Below the pieces are notes generated by a model, which was not told where the DNA came from, did no database searches, and saw only the letters and a program-made list of their open reading frames with translations. Positions 26,433 to 35,652 of a stretch of DNA of 39,407 nucleotides are shown piece by piece. Location: the NCBI GenBank assembly GCA_902611135.1, contig CACLYL010000008.1:1-39407 (forward strand), given 5' to 3'. Position 1 is the stretch's first letter. Every line of letters starts with the position of its first letter. Source of the DNA: an uncultured Fidelibacterota bacterium (GTDB lineage Bacteria > Fidelibacterota > Marinisomatia > Marinisomatales > UBA1611). Both the position numbers and the translations under genes were made by a program.

Positions 26433-26957
26433 TTGAAAATGAAATATTTAATTAAAGAGGCATTTTATATTTGGGCAACTTTTGATCCATATATAGAAGA
26501 TTATTTAAAAAAATTAATGGAACAAACTAATAGTGAACTTCGTGGTCCTAATTTCGTTCCCCATCTAACCCTATCTGAACCAATACATTTAGATAAGACT
26601 AGGATGGACGACTCTTTAAATAAACTATCTGGTAAAATTCGCTCGATACCTTTTCAATTAGAAGAGATAGAAATGAAGGATACTTTTTTTCAATCTTTTT
26701 TTATAAAGGTAAAAAAATCTAAACTAATCATGACTGCAAATAAAATGATAAATAAACAATTTAATTTATTTTCAGATGAATTTTTTCCTCATATAAGTTT
26801 GTATTATGGAAATGCAGATATTACAAAAAAAATGATTGTTAAAGAAAAAGTACAACTTCCAAGGACAAAACTTAAATTAGATCGATTGTCACTTGTTCAT
26901 ATAAGAAAAAAAATAGAAAACTGGGAAATATTAAAAACCTATCACCTTAAAGGTTAA
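26433..26957 (+). CDS. 2H phosphoesterase / 2'-5' RNA ligase-like protein
   Basis: A 174-residue protein of the 2H phosphoesterase superfamily. The two family motifs are visible: VPHLTLSEP near 44 (HxT) and FPHISLYYG near 120 (HxS). Together they form the catalytic pair of cyclic phosphodiesterase or RNA 2'-5' ligase-like enzymes, acting on 2',3'-cyclic phosphates. LxLDRLSLVHIRKK at the end is a common closing strand. The start is TTG at 26433 (AAAGGG about ten bases upstream) or ATG at 26439. Exact substrate is unknown. Confidence 0.8.
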   Translation: MKMKYLIKEAFYIWATFDPYIEDYLKKLMEQTNSELRGPNFVPHLTLSEPIHLDKTRMDDSLNKLSGKIRSIPFQLEEIEMKDTFFQSFFIKVKKSKLIMTANKMINKQFNLFSDEFFPHISLYYGNADITKKMIVKEKVQLPRTKLKLDRLSLVHIRKKIENWEILKTYHLKG

Positions 26958-26983
26958 TCATTTTGTCGATTATGGTAAGTTAT

Positions 26984-27411
26984 TTAAAAAACATCATTAA
27001 TCTGTTTCTCTTTTAATTTGAAATGACCTTGCATATGATAAACCGACTCAAGGAGTACTAAAATTGCTGAGAAAAAGATAATATAATTTAATTTGATATG
27101 AAAACATGATTTTAGTAAAGGATTATTTAACCCTCTGCTAATCTAGTATAATTTAATATTAGGATCTAAAACTCGTCCATTTATAGTTAAAGGACCGTTC
27201 AAAATCGTTGATCCGCCTCCCAATTCAATTTTTTGATTTTTAAATTAAAGAGGTAATTTAAATCAATAGGATAAAATTCTTAATCATTTCCAAAATAATT
27301 ATCAGAACTTTTCTCCCTTTGAGAACCATATCCAGTTGTAGAAACAAATTTATCTGGAAAAATTTTCTCAAAGTTAATTGTGCCTAAATAACCAGCTCTA
27401 ACCTGTTCTGG
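26984..27411 (-). pseudogene. Decayed minus-strand coding region
   Basis: In a 614-base gap (26958-27571) with no intact gene, the minus strand holds coding-like pieces in two frames. Piece one (27280-27411) reads PEQVRAGYLGTINFEK then IFPDKFVSTTGYGSQ, ending in TAA. Piece two (27143 to about 27247), shifted in frame, reads ELGGGSTILNGPLTINGR then VLDPNIKLY, ending in TAG. In that same frame a third piece (26984-27142) encodes a hydrophobic helix and ends VYHMQGHFKLKEKQ. None has a good start. The likeliest view is a broken gene or genes; origin is not recognised. The remainder of the gap is AT-rich with nothing visible. Confidence 0.35.
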
Positions 27412-27571
27412 CTATGTGTTAATTTTTTTTGAGAAAAGGACAGTTTAATAAATAGAGTAATCGAAAATAGTCTAAAAATTGGATTTGTCTATTTGTCTGA
27501 AGCATTGTTTAAAATAAATTATGTCCTTAGAAATCTTTTAGTTAATACTTTAAAGGTAATTATTGTTCAAG

Positions 27572-28603
27572 TCATGTTTTTTTTATGACTATGTTAAGAT
27601 AGGGCTGAAAGAGTGCCTTATTTATTTGAGGTTGGTACTCTGATATTAAATCAATATATCTCTGCGCTATTGACTTTTTCTTAAATCTGATTTGCCTCGA
27701 AATATTTAATAATATACTCTCAATATGGTACTTTCTATTTTCGTATGAAAACAACGATTCTTCAAAGAATATCTGATTTAAAGGTCTTCTTAAAGAAACT
27801 TCAAGATCATGATAACTCATACTTCTTCCCCAACCAATAAACTCTTTAATTTTCTTTTCATTAGGTTCACTAATAAAAGATTTACCATTAAAAACACTGT
27901 TGTTGTTAATTTGGACATATCTATAAGCAAGTTCATCAGATATCCAATGATGAAAGGGTAATCCTGATGTATGACCATCATGAAAAAATAAACAATTTGG
28001 AGTATCTAAAATAATTATCAGTCCGCCTTTTTTTAATATTTTCCAGGCCATCTCTAATGAATGAATCCTATCAATTAAGCTCATATGCTCTAGGGTTGCA
28101 TAGAAAATAATTGCATCTATACTATCATCTTTATTTTTAATTGAAGCGTATTCAAGAAGCCCGCAAGAAAAATATTCTATATTATCTAATCCGAGGATTT
28201 CACATCGATCACGACATACCTCAACAATACTTTTATCTATATCAAGCGCGATCATTGATTTAACTTGTTCAGCAAATGCACTCGTGCCTGGACCAGATCC
28301 ACATCCTACATCAATTACATTAAAATTAGAAAGGTTTCCAATTGAACTAATCCATGGTATTACTTTGTTCCTACTGAAAAAAAATCTTTCGTAAATCAAA
28401 TCTTTTATAGCTTTTTGACCATGATTAGTATCTATATATTCAGAATTGTAGCCCCTGGATTTTGTAAAATGGTTTTCAATTAACGATTTTTCTAAGACTT
28501 TATAATAATTTTCCGGCAAATTGCGAAAATTTTTAGAAATATTATCTGGAATCTTACTTCTAAAGAAGAATGACTTTAATTTTGATTTAAATTTATTTAA
28601 CAT
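27572..28603 (-). CDS. SAM-dependent methyltransferase (class I)
   Basis: A 343-residue protein. The Rossmann core has motif I VIDVGCGSGPGTSAFAEQV at about 98-116, the acidic end of strand 2 in MIALDID, and a strand 4 segment DAIIFYATLEHM followed by the helix of a GGLIIILDTPN loop. These residues bind S-adenosylmethionine. The C-terminal 120 residues hold FHDGHTSGLPFHHWIS and have no clear family assignment, so the methyl acceptor (lipid, sugar or quinone) is unknown. It ends in TGA. Confidence 0.8.
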   Translation of the reverse strand: MLNKFKSKLKSFFFRSKIPDNISKNFRNLPENYYKVLEKSLIENHFTKSRGYNSEYIDTNHGQKAIKDLIYERFFFSRNKVIPWISSIGNLSNFNVIDVGCGSGPGTSAFAEQVKSMIALDIDKSIVEVCRDRCEILGLDNIEYFSCGLLEYASIKNKDDSIDAIIFYATLEHMSLIDRIHSLEMAWKILKKGGLIIILDTPNCLFFHDGHTSGLPFHHWISDELAYRYVQINNNSVFNGKSFISEPNEKKIKEFIGWGRSMSYHDLEVSLRRPLNQIFFEESLFSYENRKYHIESILLNISRQIRFKKKSIAQRYIDLISEYQPQINKALFQPYLNIVIKKT

Positions 28604-28678
28604 TAAGAATTTTTATATCTTGATTGAAATATGAGACGAATTGATAAAATAGATCACAAGAACCCTTTAAAGAGAACA

Positions 28679-28900
28679 TTAAGTTAATGGGTTTATAATT
28701 TTCAACTTTTTGAAATATTGTATTTTCTTTTCATTTTTCTTCTTTTTAGAAAAATAATTAATTCCGAATAAAATAAGCACCAGTCCTGAAATACTATTAA
28801 TTAAATCGGCCCATTTATGACCAAAAAAAAAGATGACTGTGGTATTTGCGATGATTATAATACCAACAATTAACATAATAAATTTATATATTCTATTCAT
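28679..28900 (-). CDS. Small two-span membrane protein
   Basis: A 73-residue predicted protein with two hydrophobic segments (about 6-25 and 34-49) and a very Lys-rich tail (KKKKNEKKIQYFKKLK), which suggests a cytoplasmic C-terminus by the positive-inside rule. No family is recognised. It lies upstream of the methyltransferase gene on the same strand. Confidence 0.5.
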   Translation of the reverse strand: MNRIYKFIMLIVGIIIIANTTVIFFFGHKWADLINSISGLVLILFGINYFSKKKKNEKKIQYFKKLKIINPLT

Positions 28901-29077
28901 CTAATAATCTAATACCTAGTTTGTTTAGATAATAGAAAATCTATTCTATTTTTCTTGTGGTGTTAAAAAATTGTTAATATTTACTTTTTTTTCAATCTTG
29001 AAGATGATTTTAATCTAATTATTGTTATATATCGATAGACATAATATATTTACTTGTAGTATAAAAGTGAGATTCGA

Positions 29078-29362
29078 ATGAAAAATAAAACTTTAATTAA
29101 AATTTTAATCCAAGTACTTTTATCGTCATTTATTCTAGCTAATGTTAATGATAGTAAAACTAATGTGAACGATGATCAAAAAATCAAAGCTAATCCAGCC
29201 TCTGCAACCAAAGAAATGAACAAGAGTGAAATACTTGAAACAATTGGTAGTTGCGTTGCCAGTTGCTGTCCTAAGGATGAAAAGATGGTTGATAAAACTA
29301 ATTTCAAAACAAAAACACCCAAAGTTAGTAAGAAAAAGAGATTTGGGTGGTTTTCTAGATAA
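29078..29362 (+). CDS. Small secreted Cys-containing protein
   Basis: A 94-residue predicted protein. A signal peptide (MKNKTLIKILIQVLLSSFILA) is followed by an Asn/Asp/Lys-rich linker, a central IGSCVASCCPKDE motif with three cysteines, and a Lys-rich end (KVSKKKRFGWFSR). I do not recognise it. The cysteine trio could bind a metal or form a disulfide; this is a guess. The ATG at 29078 has only a weak ribosome binding site. A competing frame on the other strand (29176-29508) has no such signal, so the plus strand is preferred. Confidence 0.5.
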   Translation: MKNKTLIKILIQVLLSSFILANVNDSKTNVNDDQKIKANPASATKEMNKSEILETIGSCVASCCPKDEKMVDKTNFKTKTPKVSKKKRFGWFSR

Positions 29363-29570
29363 TATCTATTTTGATTTAACATGTATAAATCGACGTTACA
29401 ATCAATGAAAAAAATCACCTTAACTGATGTCTTCAAAGGATAATTACTATTAATCTTTTCGGTGACAATCTGTTGTTTCCGCGTTATATACTCCAAAGCA
29501 TTCACCAACCCTTTTAAACTAGATCATTTCCAGAAAAAAGGAGCATTTTTATTAGTTCAAAAAAAGTTAA

Positions 29571-30167
29571 TTGAAATTAAAAATTAGAAAATATAAAAAG
29601 ACAGATCTTGACTCTTTATATCAAATTTGCTTACAAACTGGTAATAATGGAAAAGACGCAACAAAGTTATATAAAAATAAAAAATTGATTGGTCATATAT
29701 ATTCAGCTCCGTATGCTATCTTTGAACCTGAACTTTGTTTTATACTTAGCATGAACTCAAATCCCTGTGGCTATATATTAGGGACAAAAAATACCATAAG
29801 GTTTCAAAAATGGTTAAAAAATAAATGGTATTTTAAACTACAGAAGTCTTATTCCATGCCATTAGATGAAGATAATTCCAGAGATGCAAATTTAATAAGA
29901 CAGCTTTACATCCAGCAAGATAATCGAGAAGAATTTAAAAATTACCCTGCACATCTACACATTGATATTTTACCAAATGCCCAAAGGAGAGGATACGGTA
30001 GAAAACTGATTAATGCTTTTTTAAAAGAATTAATTTACCAAAAAGTAATAGGAGTACACTTGATAGTGAGCAAAAACAATATAAATGCGTTTAACTTCTA
30101 TCAAAAAGTTGGTTTTACAAATTTTAAATTTCTAAAGGAGTCAATTTTATTTTATAAAAGCTTATAA
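29571..30167 (+). CDS. GNAT-type N-acetyltransferase
   Basis: A 198-residue protein of the GNAT fold. The acetyl-CoA loop QRRGYGRKLINAF is at about 143-155 (R-x-x-G-x-G/A pattern), preceded by the HLHIDILPNA strand. FYQKVGFTNFK is the usual GNAT C-terminal motif. The N-terminal half (LYQICLQTGNNGKDA, then APYAIFEPELCFIL) resembles the acetyltransferase domains found next to O-GlcNAcase-like proteins in eukaryotes and in bacterial relatives. The frame starts with TTG at 29571, directly after an in-frame TAA, so translation must start there or later. Substrate is unknown. Confidence 0.82.
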   Translation: MKLKIRKYKKTDLDSLYQICLQTGNNGKDATKLYKNKKLIGHIYSAPYAIFEPELCFILSMNSNPCGYILGTKNTIRFQKWLKNKWYFKLQKSYSMPLDEDNSRDANLIRQLYIQQDNREEFKNYPAHLHIDILPNAQRRGYGRKLINAFLKELIYQKVIGVHLIVSKNNINAFNFYQKVGFTNFKFLKESILFYKSL

Positions 30168-30207
30168 AGACCAATATCATGCTTTTGAATATCACATACT
30201 TCCTGAT

Positions 30208-30834
30208 TTAGATCGGGTAATATTTTAAATTTATGTTCTTAGCATTATTTAAAATTTCTTTGTAATTATCAAAATGATTCCATTTAAACCCAGTTTGATA
30301 ATCCATAATTATTGGCTGTCGTAATTTAGAATTATGTAAATATTTCATAATACCAGATGCGCCTTTTGTAAGAATTGTTACAGTATTAATTATTTTTCCA
30401 TCGCCCCTACCAAGCCATCGATCCCATAAACCAGCTAGGACAAACAATTCATTATTTTGAATATGAATCAAATGCTTAATTTTTTCTTTGTCCTCATGCC
30501 GCCACTCATAAAAACCATCTACTATGACAATACAATGACGCCTACCAATTAAATTTTTAAAAGACGGTCGGTCTTTAATGGTCTCTGATTTAGCATTTAG
30601 TGTTTTATTTCTTATGTTTAAGGCGCCTTCATAACTCTTTATCCATGAAGGGATTAATCCCCAATTAAACAATTGAATATTGTTTGGTCGATCATGCGTA
30701 ATTACTGGTATCTTGGGATAAGTAAAACCACTTATTAATTTTTTTTTAAAAAACTTTTCACCTTCTTCAAATTTTGATTTAAATATGTCTTCAATTGTCC
30801 TTTTTGAAGAGTTAATCGATATATTGTAGCACAT
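30208..30834 (-). CDS. SRAP-domain protein (HMCES/YedK type)
   Basis: A 208-residue SOS response-associated peptidase family protein. It starts MCYN, the Cys2 that forms a thiazolidine cross-link with abasic DNA sites after removal of the initiator Met. Other landmarks are NAKSETIK near 79 (Asn and Glu), DGFYEW near 106, and the YLHNSKLRQPIIM segment near 165 with the catalytic His. In E. coli YedK and human HMCES these protect abasic sites in single-stranded DNA. All the key residues are present, so the activity is likely conserved. Confidence 0.9.
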   Translation of the reverse strand: MCYNISINSSKRTIEDIFKSKFEEGEKFFKKKLISGFTYPKIPVITHDRPNNIQLFNWGLIPSWIKSYEGALNIRNKTLNAKSETIKDRPSFKNLIGRRHCIVIVDGFYEWRHEDKEKIKHLIHIQNNELFVLAGLWDRWLGRGDGKIINTVTILTKGASGIMKYLHNSKLRQPIIMDYQTGFKWNHFDNYKEILNNAKNINLKYYPI

Positions 30835-30871
30835 GGGAAAGATTGTTTAGATAGTTTTTTAAAAAAACATA

Positions 30872-31714
30872 TTAATTTATAGCATCTATAAAATCTTGAC
30901 TAATTTGCCATAGTTTTTCTTGATGTAATTTTGAATATGAGATCTTTGATGAGCTGACGATTTTTGACTTTTCAAAATACTTACCACTAATTTTCATCAC
31001 CTCATTTGATGTAGAAAGATAGACACTTGTTTTTGCACCATTTCTAACATTTATGGATATTAACTTTTTACCAATACTCAAGATATTTTTTCCAAATCCT
31101 ACATTGTTATCACCAAAACTTGTATCCACGAATCCTGGATGTAAAGCATTAAAGGTAATATTCTTTCCATTATAGATTCTGTGTGCTTGGTAAGTAAATA
31201 ATATATTCATCAATTTTGAGTTGCAGTATGCTGTCCATCCCTTATATCCATCCTTCATTTGGAGATTATTTATATCAAATTTTGCTCTAAAATGAGCGCC
31301 CGATGCTACATTTATTACCCTTCCACCTCTTCTAATACTAATCATTTCTATTAAAGTATTTGTTAAAGCAAAATATCCTAAATGGTTCAGCGCGAGTGTT
31401 TTCTCAATATTCTCAGATGTTAAATGATGTTGGCTGAAATAGGCACCTACGTTATTAATCAAAATATCTACATGGTCGTAATCTTTTTTAATCTGATCTC
31501 CCAATTCTTTTACATTACTTACTAATGATAAGTCAGAAGTATAGAATTTTACAGATGCATCCCTTTTAAGTGACTTTATTTCTTGACAAACCGACTCACA
31601 TTTTTCTCTATTTCTACCAACTAAGATTAGATTAAATCCAAGAAGAGATAATTCAATGGCAGTTTGTTTCCCAATTCCATCTGTTGCTCCAGTGATAATA
31701 CAGGTCTTACTCAT
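30872..31714 (-). CDS. Short-chain dehydrogenase, retinol dehydrogenase-like
   Basis: A 280-residue SDR. Cofactor motif TGATDGIGKQTA at about 8-19, NNVGAYF near 87 (Val in place of Ala), the NVASGAH segment with the catalytic Ser, and YCNSK with Tyr and Lys near 164-168, followed by NALHPGFVDTSF. The wording HPGFVDT and a GYFALTNTL helix resemble retinol dehydrogenase/WWOX-like SDRs. Substrate is unknown. It is divergent from a small ORF at 31845 and downstream of nothing obvious. Confidence 0.85.
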   Translation of the reverse strand: MSKTCIITGATDGIGKQTAIELSLLGFNLILVGRNREKCESVCQEIKSLKRDASVKFYTSDLSLVSNVKELGDQIKKDYDHVDILINNVGAYFSQHHLTSENIEKTLALNHLGYFALTNTLIEMISIRRGGRVINVASGAHFRAKFDINNLQMKDGYKGWTAYCNSKLMNILFTYQAHRIYNGKNITFNALHPGFVDTSFGDNNVGFGKNILSIGKKLISINVRNGAKTSVYLSTSNEVMKISGKYFEKSKIVSSSKISYSKLHQEKLWQISQDFIDAIN

Positions 31715-31844
31715 TATGGAATATAATAATACACCTCTATAATTTTTAAAAAAATTTATATTTTTATTACAATTAAACTAGATTAGTTTTATAAATTTAA
31801 TTAACAAGATAATAATTTTTAATTAACAAGGATTTTAAATAATT

Positions 31845-32018
31845 ATGAAAAAAGAAGAATTAAGCTTTAAAGAAAAATTAGAATTATATTATGATTTAGC
31901 TCGTTATTTTGAATATCAGTTCAATCAAGAAAGTGACTCAAAATTAGATAATATAATCCAAAGACTAAAGATATGGGGGAAAGAGCTCAAAATAAGACAA
32001 CAATATTATGAAGTATGA
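31845..32018 (+). CDS. Small charged helical protein, unknown
   Basis: A 57-residue predicted protein starting MKKEELSFKEKLELYYDLAR and ending RQQYYEV before TGA. It is rich in Lys, Glu, Leu and Tyr and looks like two amphipathic helices. AAGGA lies about 12 bases upstream of the ATG at 31845, which supports translation. No family is recognised. Because of its short length it may be missed by gene callers. Confidence 0.5.
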   Translation: MKKEELSFKEKLELYYDLARYFEYQFNQESDSKLDNIIQRLKIWGKELKIRQQYYEV

Positions 32019-32072
32019 TATTTTAATAGTTTTTATTTAAATAAAAAAATTTGCATTGATATAAAATTATTT

Positions 32073-32420
32073 ATGATTTTTGACCTTATTATTAAAATCA
32101 AAGACATACAAATAGATAAGCCAGTCATAACAGTTCAAGATTTTTTAAATGTTGATAATAAACTCGTTGATAATTTAAGCGGAATATTTAGTGTCGGGCA
32201 CAATATTTATTCACCGTTCGCACCGATAAATAGACTATTTTTTTGGGGAGCCATAAATGTTTCTTTTCATGTTGGCCCATTCATAAATGAGTTAATAAAA
32301 GTGCAAAAGAAAAATTCGGCTTCAAATTGGAACGGGCAATTTGATGATGGAGATGTCATTTATGAAGCACCTTTCTTTTTTGGATTACAAAAAAAGAAAA
32401 CCCTATTTTGTTGGCGATAA
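32073..32420 (+). CDS. Uncharacterised 115-residue ORF
   Basis: A frame of 115 codons with an ATG at 32073 and no evident ribosome binding site. The N-terminal part is Ile/Asp-rich; a central segment (FFWGAINVSFHVGPFINELI) is hydrophobic. No family is recognised. Possibly a truncated or orphan gene. The 255 bases after it (32421-32675) are AT-rich with nothing I can name. Confidence 0.35.
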   Translation: MIFDLIIKIKDIQIDKPVITVQDFLNVDNKLVDNLSGIFSVGHNIYSPFAPINRLFFWGAINVSFHVGPFINELIKVQKKNSASNWNGQFDDGDVIYEAPFFFGLQKKKTLFCWR

Positions 32421-32675
32421 TTTTTTATTTTAGAAATCCAAAAAAAACTTCAACGCTTCAACTAAATGAATAGTCAGGATAACTAAAAATATTATTAATT
32501 TTATAATATTGTATTTTTTCTACTGAGAAATTTTTCTGTCCTAAGAAAATGTTGAAAAAAACACAAAGCCTAAAACTTTTAAATAAACCCTCCTGAAATT
32601 TTATTTAAATTAATATTTAGAATTAATAAAAGTTATATTTTCCTTTGGTTAAGTCAAATAAATGTTAAGAATGCT

Positions 32676-35642
32676 TTAAAACGAGTATCTAAATCCTAGA
32701 TCAACGGTTCTACCGTAATGCTGTTCAGATTTTAAATTGTCCCCATAAGAACTGTATCCCCTATACCTATTTACGTCAATTGATTCGGTAATATTATTTA
32801 CATTTAAGAACAGTTGTAATCCTTTTAAGGGTAAATCCTGTTTCATGGATAAATCCCATCTTGTATAGGGATCCGTCGTTTCTCGAAGTTCAGGCCAAAA
32901 GTTAGTAGACATAAATACATCGTCTTTACTCAGCATAGAAAGTCTTCCGGAAAATCCCTTGTAATCATATCCAATCGAAAAATTAATGATTCTGTCTGGT
33001 TGATCCAGCAAACGATCTGTGTAAGTAGTATCTACATTGCTTTGGATAACTCCTGCTGGCGGGCCCCAGTCAAACTCAGATTCGATAACGGTTAGTGGAT
33101 ATTCAACTTCAGAGTCAGCAATGGTATAGTTGGCATTGAACACCAATCCCTTTAAAAGACCCGGCATCCATAGAAACCGAGTTTGAAAATCAAACTCCCA
33201 GCCTTTGAGTAAGATATCATAGGGATTGTTCAGCTCATAGTTTAATATTTTATAATTCACATAATTCCCTGGCAAACCAAAACTTGATGTATCATCCTCA
33301 AACAAGATTCTAGAACCACTGGAGTAAATTAAATCACTAATGGTTTTATCAAAATAACCAACGGTAAAGAGGCCAAACTTATTATTGTTTATTGAAATTG
33401 ATAGATCATTATTCTTGGATAAACCCGGCACTAATCGTTTATTCCGCCAATCCATGGTTGCGGGTGATCGACCGTTACTCCTAAGCAAAGGTATGATGCT
33501 GATATAATCAGGACGCGTTAAAGTTGTGGTATTTGCATAACGAATATCTAACCACTCTAAAGGTTTAAACTTTAGAAAAAGTGCAGGCAAATTATAAGTG
33601 TTGGTCCTCCTGTGTGAAACAGATTCACCAATATAAACCCAATTTGGCAAAGCGTGATCGGAGGACTCATTGGAATAATAAAGGGTCTCATTGGTCTCCC
33701 GTCTAACTCCAGTCACTACATTGACTTTAGGTCCTAGATCAATATCTGCCATAATGTAGGAAGCATCATACTTTTCTTCACCAGTGTAATCATATATCTG
33801 TGAATCAGTCTGGTGAAAGTGATGTACAACCTCAACATTAGAGGCAACTGCGCCAAAATAATCGATGCCATTTCCATCCCAATTATCTGAAAAAAAATCA
33901 TAAACAAACATCATCTTGTCTAAATCTGCAACAGCACCAAAAGAATAACGACCATTAAAAAAATTATCATCTCTGTAATCGTCATCAATGAAAGCAAGCA
34001 AAGGAATTCTTTGATCGTGTATCATTAAATGGCCCACATTTAATGTATCTACAAGAGCATCTCTGCCTCGGGATCCCGCATTAAAACTACTAATATCAGC
34101 ATACTCAAGATGACGATCATAGGAACGTTTTTTAGTTCGGACCTTGTTTCCAAATTTAATATTACCTGATACTTTATTTGTCAACCTAAAGTCATACTTT
34201 ATATTCAAACCAAAGGTCTTTTCACTCTCCTTGCTGAAATCTATTGAACGATCGTACCTACCAAAATACATATTGGTTGTGTCATTTTTGGCAATTCTTT
34301 GTATAGCTTCAATACTTTGGTCATTGGTGGTCTCAGTATATGCAAAAGGCTCATCAAACCTAAAATTATAATCTGAATCATCGCTAATAGATCTTGAAAA
34401 TGCCAATAAAGCATCTAAACTAAGCCTTGAAAAAAGTTTTTGTTCATACTTAAATGATTCATTTAGAACATTAATAGAGCTGACCCCCATCGATGTATTC
34501 ATGTATCGGTAATTTAATGGTAACGTATAACTAATAGCGTAATTGGTAATATCCTTATCGATAGTGCTATTCAGGTTGCTGTAACTGATATTTCCATTTG
34601 GAATGTTAACATCAAAGACAAAGAGTCTGTTTTCACGATCATTGATCCTAATAATATCGTTAAGATTTAAACTTTCTAATGTTAAAGTATTAACAGAGTC
34701 CAGTTGTTCTCCCATTAGGTTATAAGTGGTTCCAAGCTCATTAGAGCTACGGTTTCTGTTCTCCAGATCAATCTGTCCCAACACACCAATCCTGTCATTG
34801 AAGAAACGATTACTGACATCTAAGATTAACTTTGTATCTTTAAACTCATCTTTTAATCCATTATGCATCCCTTGACCAACTACATTATAATGAAAGCCAG
34901 GTCTTGCTTTTCTTAATAAAAAGTTTACCGTTCCTCCGAGCACATCAGAGTCCAAATCAGGTGTCCCTGCTTTGGTTACCTCAATCCCATCTAACATATA
35001 CTGCGATATCATACTGAGATCGGTACTTCTGTTTTCATTATCAGTAGAAGCTAGCTTAACACCATTAACCGTAACACTATTATATTTAGGAGATAAGCCT
35101 CTTACCACAACCTTATTTCCTTCTCCACCTTCCCTTTGAATGGATACACCAGGTACTCTTGCAACAGTCTCAGCTGCATTCGCATCCGGTAATTCTCGTA
35201 TACGATCAGATGAGATAATGTTGACCAGTGATTTTGCATTTAACTGTTTATTAATAGCAGCCATCTGACCTTTAGCCTGGGCGGTTACGGTTACTTCATT
35301 GCCTTCTATTGTGGTATAGTTTAGTTTGAAATCTTTAGTGAAGTCTTTGCCATCTAATAGCTCGCTTGTCTGGTCAAGCTGTATGGTATCAGTGAGGGTT
35401 TCATAGCCAATGTAGCTAACTTTTATGGTATAAGTGCCTTCTTTAACGCTCGTAATCTTATAGTAGCCTTTCTTATCCGTTGCAGAGCCAAGCGATGTGC
35501 CTTCAATGTAAATATTGGCTCCTATTAAAGACTGCTCACTTTTGGTATCTGTTACATAACCAGAGATTGTAAAGTCCTTAGAATATAATTTACCAAATGA
35601 CATAAGTGAAATAAAAATAAGTAGTGTTTTGTATAGTTGCAT
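32676..35642 (-). CDS. TonB-dependent outer-membrane receptor
   Basis: A 988-residue outer-membrane receptor. A signal peptide (about 1-21) is followed by a carboxypeptidase-regulatory-like beta-sandwich (about 24-100; ISGYVTDTKSEQSLIGANI, then GYETLTDTI), usual in this phylum. The plug domain starts near 125, with IRELPDANAAETVARVPGVSI and the RGLSPKYNSVTVNGV motif; the barrel follows and ends in LGFRYSF, an aromatic end expected of outer-membrane barrels. The GTPDLDSDVLGGTVNF segment is typical of the large TIGR01782-type receptors that take up sugars or other large substrates using TonB energy. It starts only 10 bases after the stop of the giant surface protein, so the two are likely co-transcribed. 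Confidence 0.9.
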   Translation of the reverse strand: MQLYKTLLIFISLMSFGKLYSKDFTISGYVTDTKSEQSLIGANIYIEGTSLGSATDKKGYYKITSVKEGTYTIKVSYIGYETLTDTIQLDQTSELLDGKDFTKDFKLNYTTIEGNEVTVTAQAKGQMAAINKQLNAKSLVNIISSDRIRELPDANAAETVARVPGVSIQREGGEGNKVVVRGLSPKYNSVTVNGVKLASTDNENRSTDLSMISQYMLDGIEVTKAGTPDLDSDVLGGTVNFLLRKARPGFHYNVVGQGMHNGLKDEFKDTKLILDVSNRFFNDRIGVLGQIDLENRNRSSNELGTTYNLMGEQLDSVNTLTLESLNLNDIIRINDRENRLFVFDVNIPNGNISYSNLNSTIDKDITNYAISYTLPLNYRYMNTSMGVSSINVLNESFKYEQKLFSRLSLDALLAFSRSISDDSDYNFRFDEPFAYTETTNDQSIEAIQRIAKNDTTNMYFGRYDRSIDFSKESEKTFGLNIKYDFRLTNKVSGNIKFGNKVRTKKRSYDRHLEYADISSFNAGSRGRDALVDTLNVGHLMIHDQRIPLLAFIDDDYRDDNFFNGRYSFGAVADLDKMMFVYDFFSDNWDGNGIDYFGAVASNVEVVHHFHQTDSQIYDYTGEEKYDASYIMADIDLGPKVNVVTGVRRETNETLYYSNESSDHALPNWVYIGESVSHRRTNTYNLPALFLKFKPLEWLDIRYANTTTLTRPDYISIIPLLRSNGRSPATMDWRNKRLVPGLSKNNDLSISINNNKFGLFTVGYFDKTISDLIYSSGSRILFEDDTSSFGLPGNYVNYKILNYELNNPYDILLKGWEFDFQTRFLWMPGLLKGLVFNANYTIADSEVEYPLTVIESEFDWGPPAGVIQSNVDTTYTDRLLDQPDRIINFSIGYDYKGFSGRLSMLSKDDVFMSTNFWPELRETTDPYTRWDLSMKQDLPLKGLQLFLNVNNITESIDVNRYRGYSSYGDNLKSEQHYGRTVDLGFRYSF

Positions 35643-35652
35643 TTTTTTTGTT

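Noticed and set aside
29176-29508. Minus-strand frame of 110 codons opposite the small secreted protein
   Set aside because: Low complexity and no start signal; the plus-strand frame has a real signal peptide. A short frame GECFGVYNAETTDCHRK in this area on the minus strand was also noted, but is too short to support.
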